A stretch of 64,000 nucleotides of DNA from Flavobacteriales bacterium. GTDB lineage: Bacteria; Bacteroidota; Bacteroidia; Flavobacteriales_C; GCA-002722245. The stretch is from contig PBEC01000021.1 in the NCBI GenBank assembly GCA_002717515.1, positions 48,091-112,090 of the forward strand. The letters are read 5' to 3'. Positions 55,520-64,000 of this stretch are shown here, in pieces. The notes beneath the pieces were generated by a model. It did no database searches and was not told where the DNA came from. It was given only the letters and a program-made list of their open reading frames with translations. Position numbers and translations under genes: made by a program. Numbering within the stretch: position 1 is the stretch's first letter; each line of letters begins with the position of its first letter.

Positions 55520-56401
55520 ATGATTTACTGTTTAGAAAACGATTTTGTACGTGTGCAAATAAAGGGAGTTGGTGCCGAACTCTGTAGCTATTACGACAAA
55601 CAAACTGAAAGAGAAGTAATGTGGCAGGCGAACCCTGTACATTGGAAACGTCATGCTCCTATTTTATTCCCAATTGTAGGAAAAGTTAAAAACAACTCAT
55701 ATAAATTAGAAAATAATACCTATAACCTTAATCAGCATGGTTTTGCCAGAGATCAAAATTTCAACCTGATTCAGCAATCAGTCTCTTCAATTACACTTGG
55801 AATTAAAGCAAACGAAGAGACTAAAAAGATTTTTCCATTTGATTTTTATCTACGAGTTAAATACATTTTGAGTCAAAAAGAACTTAAAGTGATTTATGAG
55901 GTTGAAAACTTCTCTCAACAAAACATATATTTCTGTATAGGTGCTCATCCTGGCTTCAATTGCCCATTTGACAACAAAACGACTTTTTCAGACTACCAAC
56001 TCAATTTTGAAAAAAAAGAATCTTCCGATCGAATTTTACTAAACTCAAACGGCTTTAGAACTGGAAAAAGATCAAATAAGTGGCTATCCAATCAATCTAT
56101 TCAATTAACTGAGAATTTATTTCTTGAGGATGCACTTATTTTTGACGATTTAGAAAGCAGATATTTATTAATTGAATCCCCAAAAATAAATGAAAAAGTA
56201 AAAGTGGGTTGGCACAACTATCCCCATATGGGAATTTGGAAACCCTTGAACAACGCTCCATTTATTTGTATTGAACCATGGAATGGTATGGCGGACGAAG
56301 ACAATTTAAACAACGACTTTAAGGATAAATACGGTGTGTTAAATTTAAATCCAGATAAAAACTTTGAGTGTTTTTACACCATCGAAAACATTATCGAATG
56401 A
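55520..56401 (+). CDS. Aldose 1-epimerase (mutarotase) family protein
   Basis: 293 residues of the galactose-mutarotase fold: GVGAELCSYYDKQTEREVMW, APILFPIVGKVKNNSY (substrate Arg replaced by the short form typical of YihR/LacX-like members), QHGFARDQNF, the catalytic His in IGAHPGFNCPF, and CIEPWNGMADEDN with the Glu/Trp. It belongs to the LacX-like subfamily of unknown natural substrate. The gene overlaps the next by 4 bases (ATGA). A TATATTTG element (55493-55500) just upstream may be its -7 box. Confidence 0.86.
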   Translation: MIYCLENDFVRVQIKGVGAELCSYYDKQTEREVMWQANPVHWKRHAPILFPIVGKVKNNSYKLENNTYNLNQHGFARDQNFNLIQQSVSSITLGIKANEETKKIFPFDFYLRVKYILSQKELKVIYEVENFSQQNIYFCIGAHPGFNCPFDNKTTFSDYQLNFEKKESSDRILLNSNGFRTGKRSNKWLSNQSIQLTENLFLEDALIFDDLESRYLLIESPKINEKVKVGWHNYPHMGIWKPLNNAPFICIEPWNGMADEDNLNNDFKDKYGVLNLNPDKNFECFYTIENIIE

Positions 56402-57453
56402 TTTTAATTCTTGATTCGTTTTTTACTGGATCTCATAAGTATTGGGGACTCGAGCTTAAGAGAAGGCTTCCTTTTAATGTTGATCTGCTTACATTGTCCG
56501 GAAAACATTGGAAATGGCGAATGGAAGGGGGAGCATATGAACTTGCTCAAAAGTTCAAAAAACTTAATGTCAAACCTAAAATAATTATAGCAACCGATAT
56601 GGTTAATATTCCATTATTTTATGCTTTTTCTGAAATAACGACGGAAAAAATTCCCTGCATAATGTATTTTCATGAAAATCAATTTGCCTACCCTATAAGT
56701 AATTTAGATACCGATAAAGTCCTAAAAAGAGACAACCATTACAGCTTTATTAATTTAACTTCTGCCCTTTTCGTAAATCAAGTAGTTTTTAATTCCGAAT
56801 TCAATAAAAATTCATTTTTAAAAGGTGCAGATAAATTACTTAAAAAATTGCCTAAAAATAACATTGAAAGAAAAATTTCAAATGAACAAATAATATTTCC
56901 TGGAGTTGATGTCCCGAGAGAAAATCTTAAAAAACTTTCTTCAACACCTACAATACTATGGAACCACAGGTGGGAATACGATAAAAACCCCGACTTATTC
57001 ATTAGAGGATTGGAACATTTACAAAACATATCAATTCCCTTTAAATTAATTGTTTTAGGTAAAGGAACTGAGAAAAAAGAAATTAAAAGTAAAATTGAAA
57101 AACAGTTTAAAAAGGAATTGATTCATTGCGGATATACAGAAAATAAAAAACAATATTTTAAGCTTCTTTCAGAAGCCACCCATTTACCTGTAACTTCGAT
57201 GCATGACTTTTTTGGAATAGGGGTTGCGGAGGCAATGAGTTATGGTTGCTACGCTGTATTACCCAATCATCAAGCTTATCCGGAACACCTAATTAACAAT
57301 TCTGAATCGGGTATACTTTATGACTATCCGGATGGATTTTTCACTGCTTTAGAAAATTCAATAATACATAGCAAAAAAGGAACCGTAAAAAATGAATTCC
57401 TTTTTGAAAACGTAATTAAAAAATGGACACAATTAATTTCAAGCCTTTGTTAA
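56398..57453 (+). CDS. Glycosyltransferase homologous to tRNA-queuosine alpha-mannosyltransferase (QTMAN/GTDC1)
   Basis: 351 residues from the ATG at 56398, fixed by the overlap with the upstream stop. The N-terminus has the DUF3524/QTMAN signature: LDSFFTGSHKYWGLELKRRL, then LTLSGKHWKWRMEGGA, and YFHENQFAYP. The C-terminal half is a GT4-type nucleotide-sugar domain (LWNHRWEYDKNPDLFIRGLEHL in part, HCGYTENKKQYFKLL, FFGIGVAEAMSYGCYAVLP). The eukaryotic homologue puts mannose on queuosine of tRNA-Asp. The family match is strong; the bacterial substrate is inference. No queuosine-synthesis genes are nearby. Confidence 0.88.
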   Translation: MILILDSFFTGSHKYWGLELKRRLPFNVDLLTLSGKHWKWRMEGGAYELAQKFKKLNVKPKIIIATDMVNIPLFYAFSEITTEKIPCIMYFHENQFAYPISNLDTDKVLKRDNHYSFINLTSALFVNQVVFNSEFNKNSFLKGADKLLKKLPKNNIERKISNEQIIFPGVDVPRENLKKLSSTPTILWNHRWEYDKNPDLFIRGLEHLQNISIPFKLIVLGKGTEKKEIKSKIEKQFKKELIHCGYTENKKQYFKLLSEATHLPVTSMHDFFGIGVAEAMSYGCYAVLPNHQAYPEHLINNSESGILYDYPDGFFTALENSIIHSKKGTVKNEFLFENVIKKWTQLISSLC

Positions 57454-57466
57454 ACTTATGGTATTA

Positions 57467-58327
57467 TCAGTGAAAAAGGACTTTAATCATGCGATCTTTT
57501 CCCTGAAGGTCTTTTCTTAATTCAACAGAGCAGTTTTTAACATCATTAAAAAGCTGAATTACCTCTCTGCCAAATGATTCATGAATTTCTAAAAACAACT
57601 TTCCAGGTCGAGCCAAATTAAAAACTGCATAATCAACAATTGATTTATAAAAAACAAGTGGGTTTTCATTGGGAACAAACAAAGCCATTTCAGGTTCATA
57701 TTCCAAAACATTTTCATGCATCAAAGCCTTATCGCTTTCCGGAATATATGGAGGATTACTTACGATAACATCAAAACCATCAGGAGAAACGTAAGACTTC
57801 CAGTTTAAAATATCAAACTCTTCAAAATTGACAACGAGACCAAGACTATTTGCATTTGCCTTTGCCGTTTCAAGTGCTTGTTTTGAAAAGTCATATCCAA
57901 ACACCTCTAAATTTTCTAATTTACTTTTTACACTCAATGGAATACATCCGCTTCCAGTTCCTATATCCAGAAGTTTTTTCGATTCTCTGCAATCGCGAAC
58001 AATCCAATCAACCAACTCTTCAGTTTCGGGTCGGGGGATTAATACACCCTCATCAACTTTTAATTCAAGACCATAAAACCATGTTTTTCCCGCAACATAT
58101 TGTATTGGCCTGTTTTTTTTTAAATCCTTTATTCCGTATAGAAATTTCAGAATTTCTGATTCCGAAATTTCTCGATCAGGGTTTATGATTAAATCCGTTT
58201 TTGACAATCCCAACCAAGCATTACATAAAAAACTAAAATATCTTTTTACCTCTTCCCTATTTATTGATTCAAGAGATTCAAAAAAATAAGACTTTAAAGA
58301 TGAGAGTTTATTATTAGGAACTTTCAC
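57467..58327 (-). CDS. prmC: Release-factor glutamine N5-methyltransferase
   Basis: 286 residues from a GTG start at 58327 that overlaps the upstream TAG as TAGTG. Helical N-terminal domain (RPIQYVAGKTWFYGLELKV), then the SAM site (LLDIGTGSGCIPLSVKS) and the NPPY catalytic motif in VSNPPYIPESDKALM. It methylates the Gln of the GGQ motif in RF1 and RF2, which raises termination efficiency. The stop lies 13 bases from the convergent glycosyltransferase gene. Confidence 0.95.
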   Translation of the reverse strand: MKVPNNKLSSLKSYFFESLESINREEVKRYFSFLCNAWLGLSKTDLIINPDREISESEILKFLYGIKDLKKNRPIQYVAGKTWFYGLELKVDEGVLIPRPETEELVDWIVRDCRESKKLLDIGTGSGCIPLSVKSKLENLEVFGYDFSKQALETAKANANSLGLVVNFEEFDILNWKSYVSPDGFDVIVSNPPYIPESDKALMHENVLEYEPEMALFVPNENPLVFYKSIVDYAVFNLARPGKLFLEIHESFGREVIQLFNDVKNCSVELRKDLQGKDRMIKVLFH

Positions 58328-59163
58328 TAGCCCTGAGTTTGAATCAGAGGGTCTTCCTCTAAATTATCACCTTCATCTCCTTTCAATTCAAAAGGCTTAA
58401 TATCAATAGTGTCAATATCAAAAGTATCTAGGTCTGGTGCATAAACGGTATCAATATATCCATAATTATAAATAAAAATAGAATCATTTCTACCTAAAGA
58501 ATCACGAATCAACCATTCTCCATCGCGATATCCGTATTCATTAAATTCTCCTTTTTGAATCAAAACTCCATTCTCGTTAAAATAACGCCATATACCAAAT
58601 TTGTATCCGACATCCCATTGTCCATAAGCCTTCTTTTTCCCATTTTTATAGTAAGTAACACCCAAGCCTTGCTCATTGCCCATATCAAAATAAACACTAT
58701 CTTCTATTTGACCGTTATCATAATACCAAACCCATACACTATCTCTTAAACCTCTATTAAACAACCCAATATAATTCTTAGCGCCGTTTAAGTGCCAGGA
58801 ATAAGCTATACCTTCTCTCTTATCAAAAGCCCAATAATCTAATGCCCTGGGCAGTCCATTTTTGTAAAATCTTTTAGACAAACCGTGTGCATCATTTTCT
58901 TCAAAATGACTGGATTCTTTTAACTGCCCATTCTCATAATACCAATACCAATCACTTACTTGAGTTCCAAAATGGAAAGCACCTTCAGACTCCTTTTTAC
59001 CGTTTTTGTAATATCGTACCCAAGGACCATGTTCATATCCTTTGTACATGACACCCTCTGCTTTTATTTCTCCAGAGTCATAATATACCTTTACATCCTG
59101 ATAATCATCATCACAAGAAGTTAACAAAAAGGTGAAGAGTAATATTTGAATTATTTTATTCAA
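58327..59163 (-). CDS. MORN/YwqK-like repeat lipoprotein
   Basis: 278 residues. The start appears to be TTG at 59163, giving the signal MNKIIQILLFTFLLTSC (Cys17). The mature part is built of repeats of about 22 residues with the pattern xYYxNGxxKxxGxxxxGxxxGxW (for example YYKNGKKESEGAF, YYENGQLKESSHF, YFNENGVLIQKGEF), the MORN-variant of YwqK-like proteins, and ends in an acidic tail. Such proteins are common in Bacteroidota; function unknown. It is coupled to prmC. Confidence 0.88.
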   Translation of the reverse strand: MNKIIQILLFTFLLTSCDDDYQDVKVYYDSGEIKAEGVMYKGYEHGPWVRYYKNGKKESEGAFHFGTQVSDWYWYYENGQLKESSHFEENDAHGLSKRFYKNGLPRALDYWAFDKREGIAYSWHLNGAKNYIGLFNRGLRDSVWVWYYDNGQIEDSVYFDMGNEQGLGVTYYKNGKKKAYGQWDVGYKFGIWRYFNENGVLIQKGEFNEYGYRDGEWLIRDSLGRNDSIFIYNYGYIDTVYAPDLDTFDIDTIDIKPFELKGDEGDNLEEDPLIQTQG

Positions 59164-59185
59164 TTTTAAACAATATTAAACAAAA

Positions 59186-59209
59186 AAGGGCGAATAATTA
59201 CTCGCCCTT
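59186..59209 (-). terminator. Terminator of the cyclophilin gene
   Basis: AAGGGCGA and TCGCCCTT pair around an AT-rich loop, with A before and T-rich sequence after; read on the minus strand it follows the cyclophilin stop by about 20 bases. Confidence 0.8.
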
Positions 59210-59227
59210 ATTTTCAATTTCATTTTT

Positions 59228-59665
59228 TTACGCTTCAGAAATTACAATTTTCTCAATTTCGTCGCCTTGCCGGATATCGTCTATTACGTCTATTCCTTCA
59301 ATTACTTTACCAAAACAAGTGTGATTTCGGTCAAGATGTGCAGTATTGTTTCGTGAGTGACAGATAAAAAACTGTGAACCTCCTGTATCTCTTCCAGCAT
59401 GAGCCATGCTTAAAACTCCTCTGTCATGAAATTGATTATCTCCATCCAACTCACATTTAATTTGATAACCTGGACCTCCTATTCCTGTTCCCTGTGGACA
59501 ACCACCCTGAATTACAAAATCAGGCAATACCCTATGAAAAGTTAAACCATCGTAAAAACCATCTTTTGATAGTTTTACAAAATTCTCGACTGTTTTGGGA
59601 GCATCTTTTTCATAGAACTCAACCTTCATTGTACCTTTTTCAGTAATTATTTCAGCTGTAATCAT
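59228..59665 (-). CDS. Cyclophilin-type peptidyl-prolyl isomerase
   Basis: 145 residues, the short PpiB-like form with no signal peptide, so cytosolic. Family residues are in [53 protein letters not shown] and [15 protein letters not shown]; the catalytic Arg (FHR) and the Gln-Phe-Phe segment are intact. It catalyses proline cis-trans isomerisation. Preceded by the TPR gene on the same strand. Confidence 0.94.
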   Translation of the reverse strand: MITAEIITEKGTMKVEFYEKDAPKTVENFVKLSKDGFYDGLTFHRVLPDFVIQGGCPQGTGIGGPGYQIKCELDGDNQFHDRGVLSMAHAGRDTGGSQFFICHSRNNTAHLDRNHTCFGKVIEGIDVIDDIRQGDEIEKIVISEA

Positions 59666-59709
59666 ATGTTTATAATTTATGTTTGAATGGATAAATTTAA
59701 ACTTTGTTG

Positions 59710-60447
59710 CTAAGATTTAAAACCATTTTTAATAAATTCTATAAAGGCTTTAAACTCTTGCTTACTTTTAAAAACACTCATCATTACCTCTCCTATAGTT
59801 TGCTTCGGTTTTTGAGTATCATTTTCCTTATATTCTTTCGCTTGTTTATTCTTTATAACATTTTCAATCTCACTTTGAGCTTCGTTCTTATTTAATATTT
59901 CCTCTTTGTCCATATTAAACATACCGAAAAAAGGACTTTTTTCATCTTTACTGAGTTGATCTGCTTTTTTAAAATGATTTTCCGCCTTTTGCTTTCTCCC
60001 AAGCTTATCCTCCAACATACCGAGATTGTTGTATGCAATTGCATCATCAGGGTCCAACTCAATACATTTCTTGTAATCCTCAATGGCTCCCTGGGTATCT
60101 CCACAAGCATCTTTTATGTACGCTCTACTGGAGTACCTATAAGGGTTTTCAGGTTCCAACTTTTGAGCCATATTCATGTTTTCCAAAGCACTAATTAAGT
60201 CCTTCTTATGAAATTGAGTAACGGCCAGCTCACTGTATACAGATGCATTTGAAGGAACAATTGACAATGCCTTTTTTAAATCGTCCAGAGAAGCATCGAA
60301 ATTTTGATTTTTTCTTTGAGCAATCCCTCTTAAGCAAAGGACAGTTGGATTCGATTTATCCTTATTTAAATATTGAGAAAAACATTCTATAGCCAATTCA
60401 AATTCTCCACGTTCTAAGTGCTTCGTTCCTGTCTCTATCAAATTCAT
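59710..60447 (-). CDS. Tetratricopeptide-repeat protein
   Basis: 245 residues without signal or membrane segment. At least five TPR units fill residues 1-175 ([60 protein letters not shown] and neighbours), followed by a polar, Lys-rich tail ending [21 protein letters not shown]. It is a likely scaffold in the cytosol; partners unknown. It starts 10 bases after the ABC-F gene and is probably in its operon. Confidence 0.87.
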   Translation of the reverse strand: MNLIETGTKHLERGEFELAIECFSQYLNKDKSNPTVLCLRGIAQRKNQNFDASLDDLKKALSIVPSNASVYSELAVTQFHKKDLISALENMNMAQKLEPENPYRYSSRAYIKDACGDTQGAIEDYKKCIELDPDDAIAYNNLGMLEDKLGRKQKAENHFKKADQLSKDEKSPFFGMFNMDKEEILNKNEAQSEIENVIKNKQAKEYKENDTQKPKQTIGEVMMSVFKSKQEFKAFIEFIKNGFKS

Positions 60448-60457
60448 AAATTTCTAT

Positions 60458-62107
<1,650 letters not shown>

Positions 62108-62179
62108 TTATGGGAGAAAAAACCACTCGAACTGTCAGTATTTTTTAAAGGAAACGCCTTCCTTTTGGAAGCACAAAAC

Positions 62180-62707
62180 TTATTCTGCCGCCATTGAATT
62201 AAGGGTCTCTGCTAAACTGGACAGCAAAGCGATTCTATTCTCATCATCAATATCTTGAATGTGCTCGTTAATGATTAAAGAAGCCTCTGTGACTTCATCG
62301 TATGGAAACCCCGATTCAATATTTTCAATTATCGTTGTTATTTCGACTATTGTCATATAGTCGGAATTAACAGCAATCTCAACCAAATCTAAAAGCCGAT
62401 CCTCTGCATTTAACCCAGCTTCCCAGATAGCCGCAGCAATTTCGGATCTGTATTCAATAAAATCTCCCCCTTTTAAGGCATTAAATAATTCACCTACAGC
62501 GTTTTGATCCTTGATGTTGAAAAGTACTTTCTTTCCTTCTTCCAAAGCCTCAGGAAAACCACTTTTAAACGTTGCCAGCAGTAAATGATGTACAACCGCA
62601 GGAGAACCACTTTTAGCAACCTCCTTTATCCCTCGGACAACAGTACTTTTATCTTTGGAAAGTAAATCTTTCTGCAAAGCTAAATTTTTCTTATCGTTAT
62701 CAGCCAT
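62180..62707 (-). CDS. Helical-repeat (HEAT-like) protein of unknown function
   Basis: 175 residues, acidic, no signal. It reads as five or six alpha-helical hairpins: STVVRGIKEVAKSGSPAVV, FKSGFPEALEEGKKVLFNI, YRSEIAAAIWEAGLNAEDR, and so on, which suggests a HEAT-like solenoid. No catalytic motif. The downstream ABC-F gene follows after about 100 bases. A TATATTTG element (62725-62732, minus) just upstream may be its -7 box. Confidence 0.72.
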   Translation of the reverse strand: MADNDKKNLALQKDLLSKDKSTVVRGIKEVAKSGSPAVVHHLLLATFKSGFPEALEEGKKVLFNIKDQNAVGELFNALKGGDFIEYRSEIAAAIWEAGLNAEDRLLDLVEIAVNSDYMTIVEITTIIENIESGFPYDEVTEASLIINEHIQDIDDENRIALLSSLAETLNSMAAE

Positions 62708-62776
62708 TTGTGATTAGTTTAACGCAAATATAGAAACACCATCAAAAACCTGCACATGAAATAAAATTTAATTCAT

Positions 62777-64000
62777 TTAAATTCCTTCCCTTGTTGTACC
62801 AAGACCATACTGAGTTTTAGAAATAGAAGAACCATTTTTAAAATAATAATTACCTCCAAATGAGGTTTTCACCCATTTATACTCTGTAGCTTTTCCTCCA
62901 GAAACAACAACTACGATTGTAATAACTCGATTTCTTTCTTCAATTTTCCTGGTATGCTTACCCTCTCCATATTTCTCAACCAAACTCGACAAATATGTTG
63001 CCTTCTCAGAAGATTGAAGTTTCGAAATATCAACATCATCAGGTTCTGTGGATGCAATAAGCTTTTGTGCACTCTTTTCTTGCTCTGCTTTTGCTTTTTC
63101 AACCTCTGCTTTTCTTCTTGCTACCTCTAATTCAGCTTCCTTTCTTTTTTCAGCTTCAGCGAATTTTGCTTTAGTTATACTATCTGCCCGTGCTTTTTCT
63201 TTTGCAGCTTCAATTTCAGCCAATCGTTTTTGCTCCTCTGCTCTCTTCTTTTCTAACTCTGCTCTTAATTTTGCTTCCTCTCTTTCTTTAGCAATTCGAG
63301 CTTCTTCTTCCTCCCTTTTCTTTTTTTCTTGTTCTGCTTTCAGATGGGCTTCTTTTTCAAGCCTTTTTTGCTCGGCCGCAATGAGAGCGGCCTTCTCAGC
63401 TTTTTTTCTCTCTTCCTCCGCAATTCTTTCAGCCTCTTCGGCCTCAGCCTTTATTCTTGCTATTTCAACTTGACGTAAACTATCTTGTACAAACTTCTTT
63501 CTACTTTCTTCAGCTAATCTTTTTTTCCTCTCTATCTCAATTCGCTCTCTTTCTGCCTTCTCTGCCGCCTCTTTTTCTGCCTGCAAACGCTCTCTCTCTA
63601 ACCTCGCTTTTCTAATTTCTTCTTGTCTTGATCGCTCTTTTGCTTCTTCCGCAAGTCGTGCCTCTTCCTCTTTTCTCAAACGTTCTGCTTCTGCCTCCTC
63701 CGCAAGTCTTTCCTCTTCCTCTTTTCTCAAACGCTCTGCTTCTGCCTCCTCCGCAAGCCTTTCCTCTTCCTCTTTTCTCAAACGCTCTGCTTCTGCTTCC
63801 TCCGCAAGTCGTGCCTCTTCCTCTTTTCTCAAACGCTCTACTTCTGCTTCCTCCGCAAGTCGTGCCTCTTCCTCTTTTCTCAAACGCTCTGCTTCTGCCT
63901 CTGCTGCAAGTCTTTCCTCTTCCTCTTTTCTCAAACGCTCTGCTTCTGCTTCAGCGGCAAGTCGTGCCTCTTCCTCTTTTCTCAAACGCTCTGCTTCTGC
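62777..64000 (-). CDS. Large coiled-coil protein with 17-residue repeats (5' end outside window)
   Basis: The visible C-terminal 407 codons of a gene that continues past base 64000 on the minus strand; the apparent start in the window is an internal Leu. The upstream end is a tandem of 17-residue units RKEEEARLAEEAEAERL (below); then comes a long region of charged heptad-like helix rich in Glu, Lys, Arg and Ala, and finally a small globular C-terminal domain (residues from about YLSSLVEKYGEGKHTRKIEE, ending TKTSFGG-like VKTSFGGNYYFKNG). It may be a periplasmic or cytoplasmic scaffold; no family is recognised and low-complexity matches would be misleading. Confidence 0.75.
   Translation of the reverse strand, partial: AEAERLRKEEEARLAAEAEAERLRKEEEERLAAEAEAERLRKEEEARLAEEAEVERLRKEEEARLAEEAEAERLRKEEEERLAEEAEAERLRKEEEERLAEEAEAERLRKEEEARLAEEAKERSRQEEIRKARLERERLQAEKEAAEKAERERIEIERKKRLAEESRKKFVQDSLRQVEIARIKAEAEEAERIAEEERKKAEKAALIAAEQKRLEKEAHLKAEQEKKKREEEEARIAKEREEAKLRAELEKKRAEEQKRLAEIEAAKEKARADSITKAKFAEAEKRKEAELEVARRKAEVEKAKAEQEKSAQKLIASTEPDDVDISKLQSSEKATYLSSLVEKYGEGKHTRKIEERNRVITIVVVVSGGKATEYKWVKTSFGGNYYFKNGSSISKTQYGLGTTREGI
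63643..64000. repeat. 51-bp tandem repeat
   Basis: About seven copies of a 51-bp unit, 17 codons each (RKEEEARLAEEAEAERL and close variants such as RKEEEERLAAEAEAERL), run to the end of the window. Copies differ at few positions, so the array is young and prone to length change. It is in frame throughout. Confidence 0.9.

Noticed and set aside
58327-59163. Toxin-antitoxin role for the YwqK-like lipoprotein
   Set aside because: The family name sometimes carries an antitoxin label, but this copy is a lipoprotein coupled to prmC with no toxin gene nearby.
63048-63473. Plus-strand open frame of 141 codons rich in Ser, Ala and Phe
   Set aside because: It is antisense to the repetitive coiled-coil gene; the biased composition mirrors the Glu/Lys/Ala codons of the real gene.

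Overview
The window is low-GC (roughly one third G+C by eye), densely coded DNA of a marine-type Bacteroidota, most likely a flavobacterium or a close relative. Supporting signs are a green-type proteorhodopsin, the long form of NusB, DUF1573 and DUF6340-type lipoproteins, Spot-like (p)ppGpp synthetase/hydrolase, a parE-parC tandem, fused HisIE and HisB, and several promoters of the Bacteroidota type (TTG, about 20 bases, TAnnTTTG). It reads as ordinary chromosome. I see no tRNA, rRNA, CRISPR array, insertion sequence, prophage or recognisable defence island.

Layout. 1-2.1 kb: the end of an unrecognised gene overlapping a PLP-dependent fold-III decarboxylase, then a likely outer-membrane protein. 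2.1-5.2 kb (minus): yajC, a DUF1573 lipoprotein, nusB and a carboxynorspermidine synthase-like reductase. 5.2-8.5 kb: a secreted nuclease/phosphatase-fold protein facing an O-methyltransferase, M16 protease, lipoprotein cluster. 8.6-13.2 kb: a hybrid sensor kinase, a DUF6695-like protein with a good promoter, an N-acetylglucosamine-kinase-like protein, a structured RNA candidate resembling 6S RNA, and a small conserved-looking protein. 13.3-16.2 kb (minus): an alpha/beta hydrolase behind rsh. 16.7-21.7 kb: topoisomerase IV and a coupled small membrane protein. 21.7-24.3 kb (minus): DUF58 protein, thioredoxin and a TPR lipoprotein. 24.4-36 kb: phoH-PIN, hisIE, a complete RND efflux operon, cdaA (c-di-AMP synthesis), thioredoxin reductase, a BASS transporter and cinA. 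36.5-39.4 kb: a large FAD/Fe-S dehydrogenase.

39.7-44.3 kb is a tight metal-uptake operon: a DtxR/MntR-type regulator, a binding lipoprotein, an ATPase and two permeases, the first of which carries a second DtxR-like module at its C-terminus. Palindromes sit on the promoter. It is followed by a GH20 hexosaminidase gene broken by one in-frame TAA, an M23 peptidase, and the hisGDCB operon, which is preceded by a convincing transcription attenuator: a 15-codon leader with four His codons among six, an antiterminator segment and a perfect terminator hairpin. hisH, hisA and hisF are absent from the window, and hisIE lies 21 kb away.

51.6-64 kb holds the proteorhodopsin, an intact chitobiase-type GH20 lipoprotein, a mutarotase-like protein coupled to a homologue of tRNA-queuosine mannosyltransferase, prmC behind a MORN-like lipoprotein, a cyclophilin, a TPR protein, a YbiT-type ABC-F ATPase, a helical-repeat protein, and the 3' part of a gene with 51-bp tandem repeats that encode a charged coiled coil.

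Themes: light energy (rhodopsin), GlcNAc/chitin use (two GH20 genes and a sugar kinase), metal homeostasis, and nucleotide second messengers ((p)ppGpp and c-di-AMP). The observations I rate highest are the his attenuator, the 6S-like RNA, the permease-regulator fusion with its operator sites, the bacterial QTMAN homologue, and the nonsense-interrupted GH20 gene.
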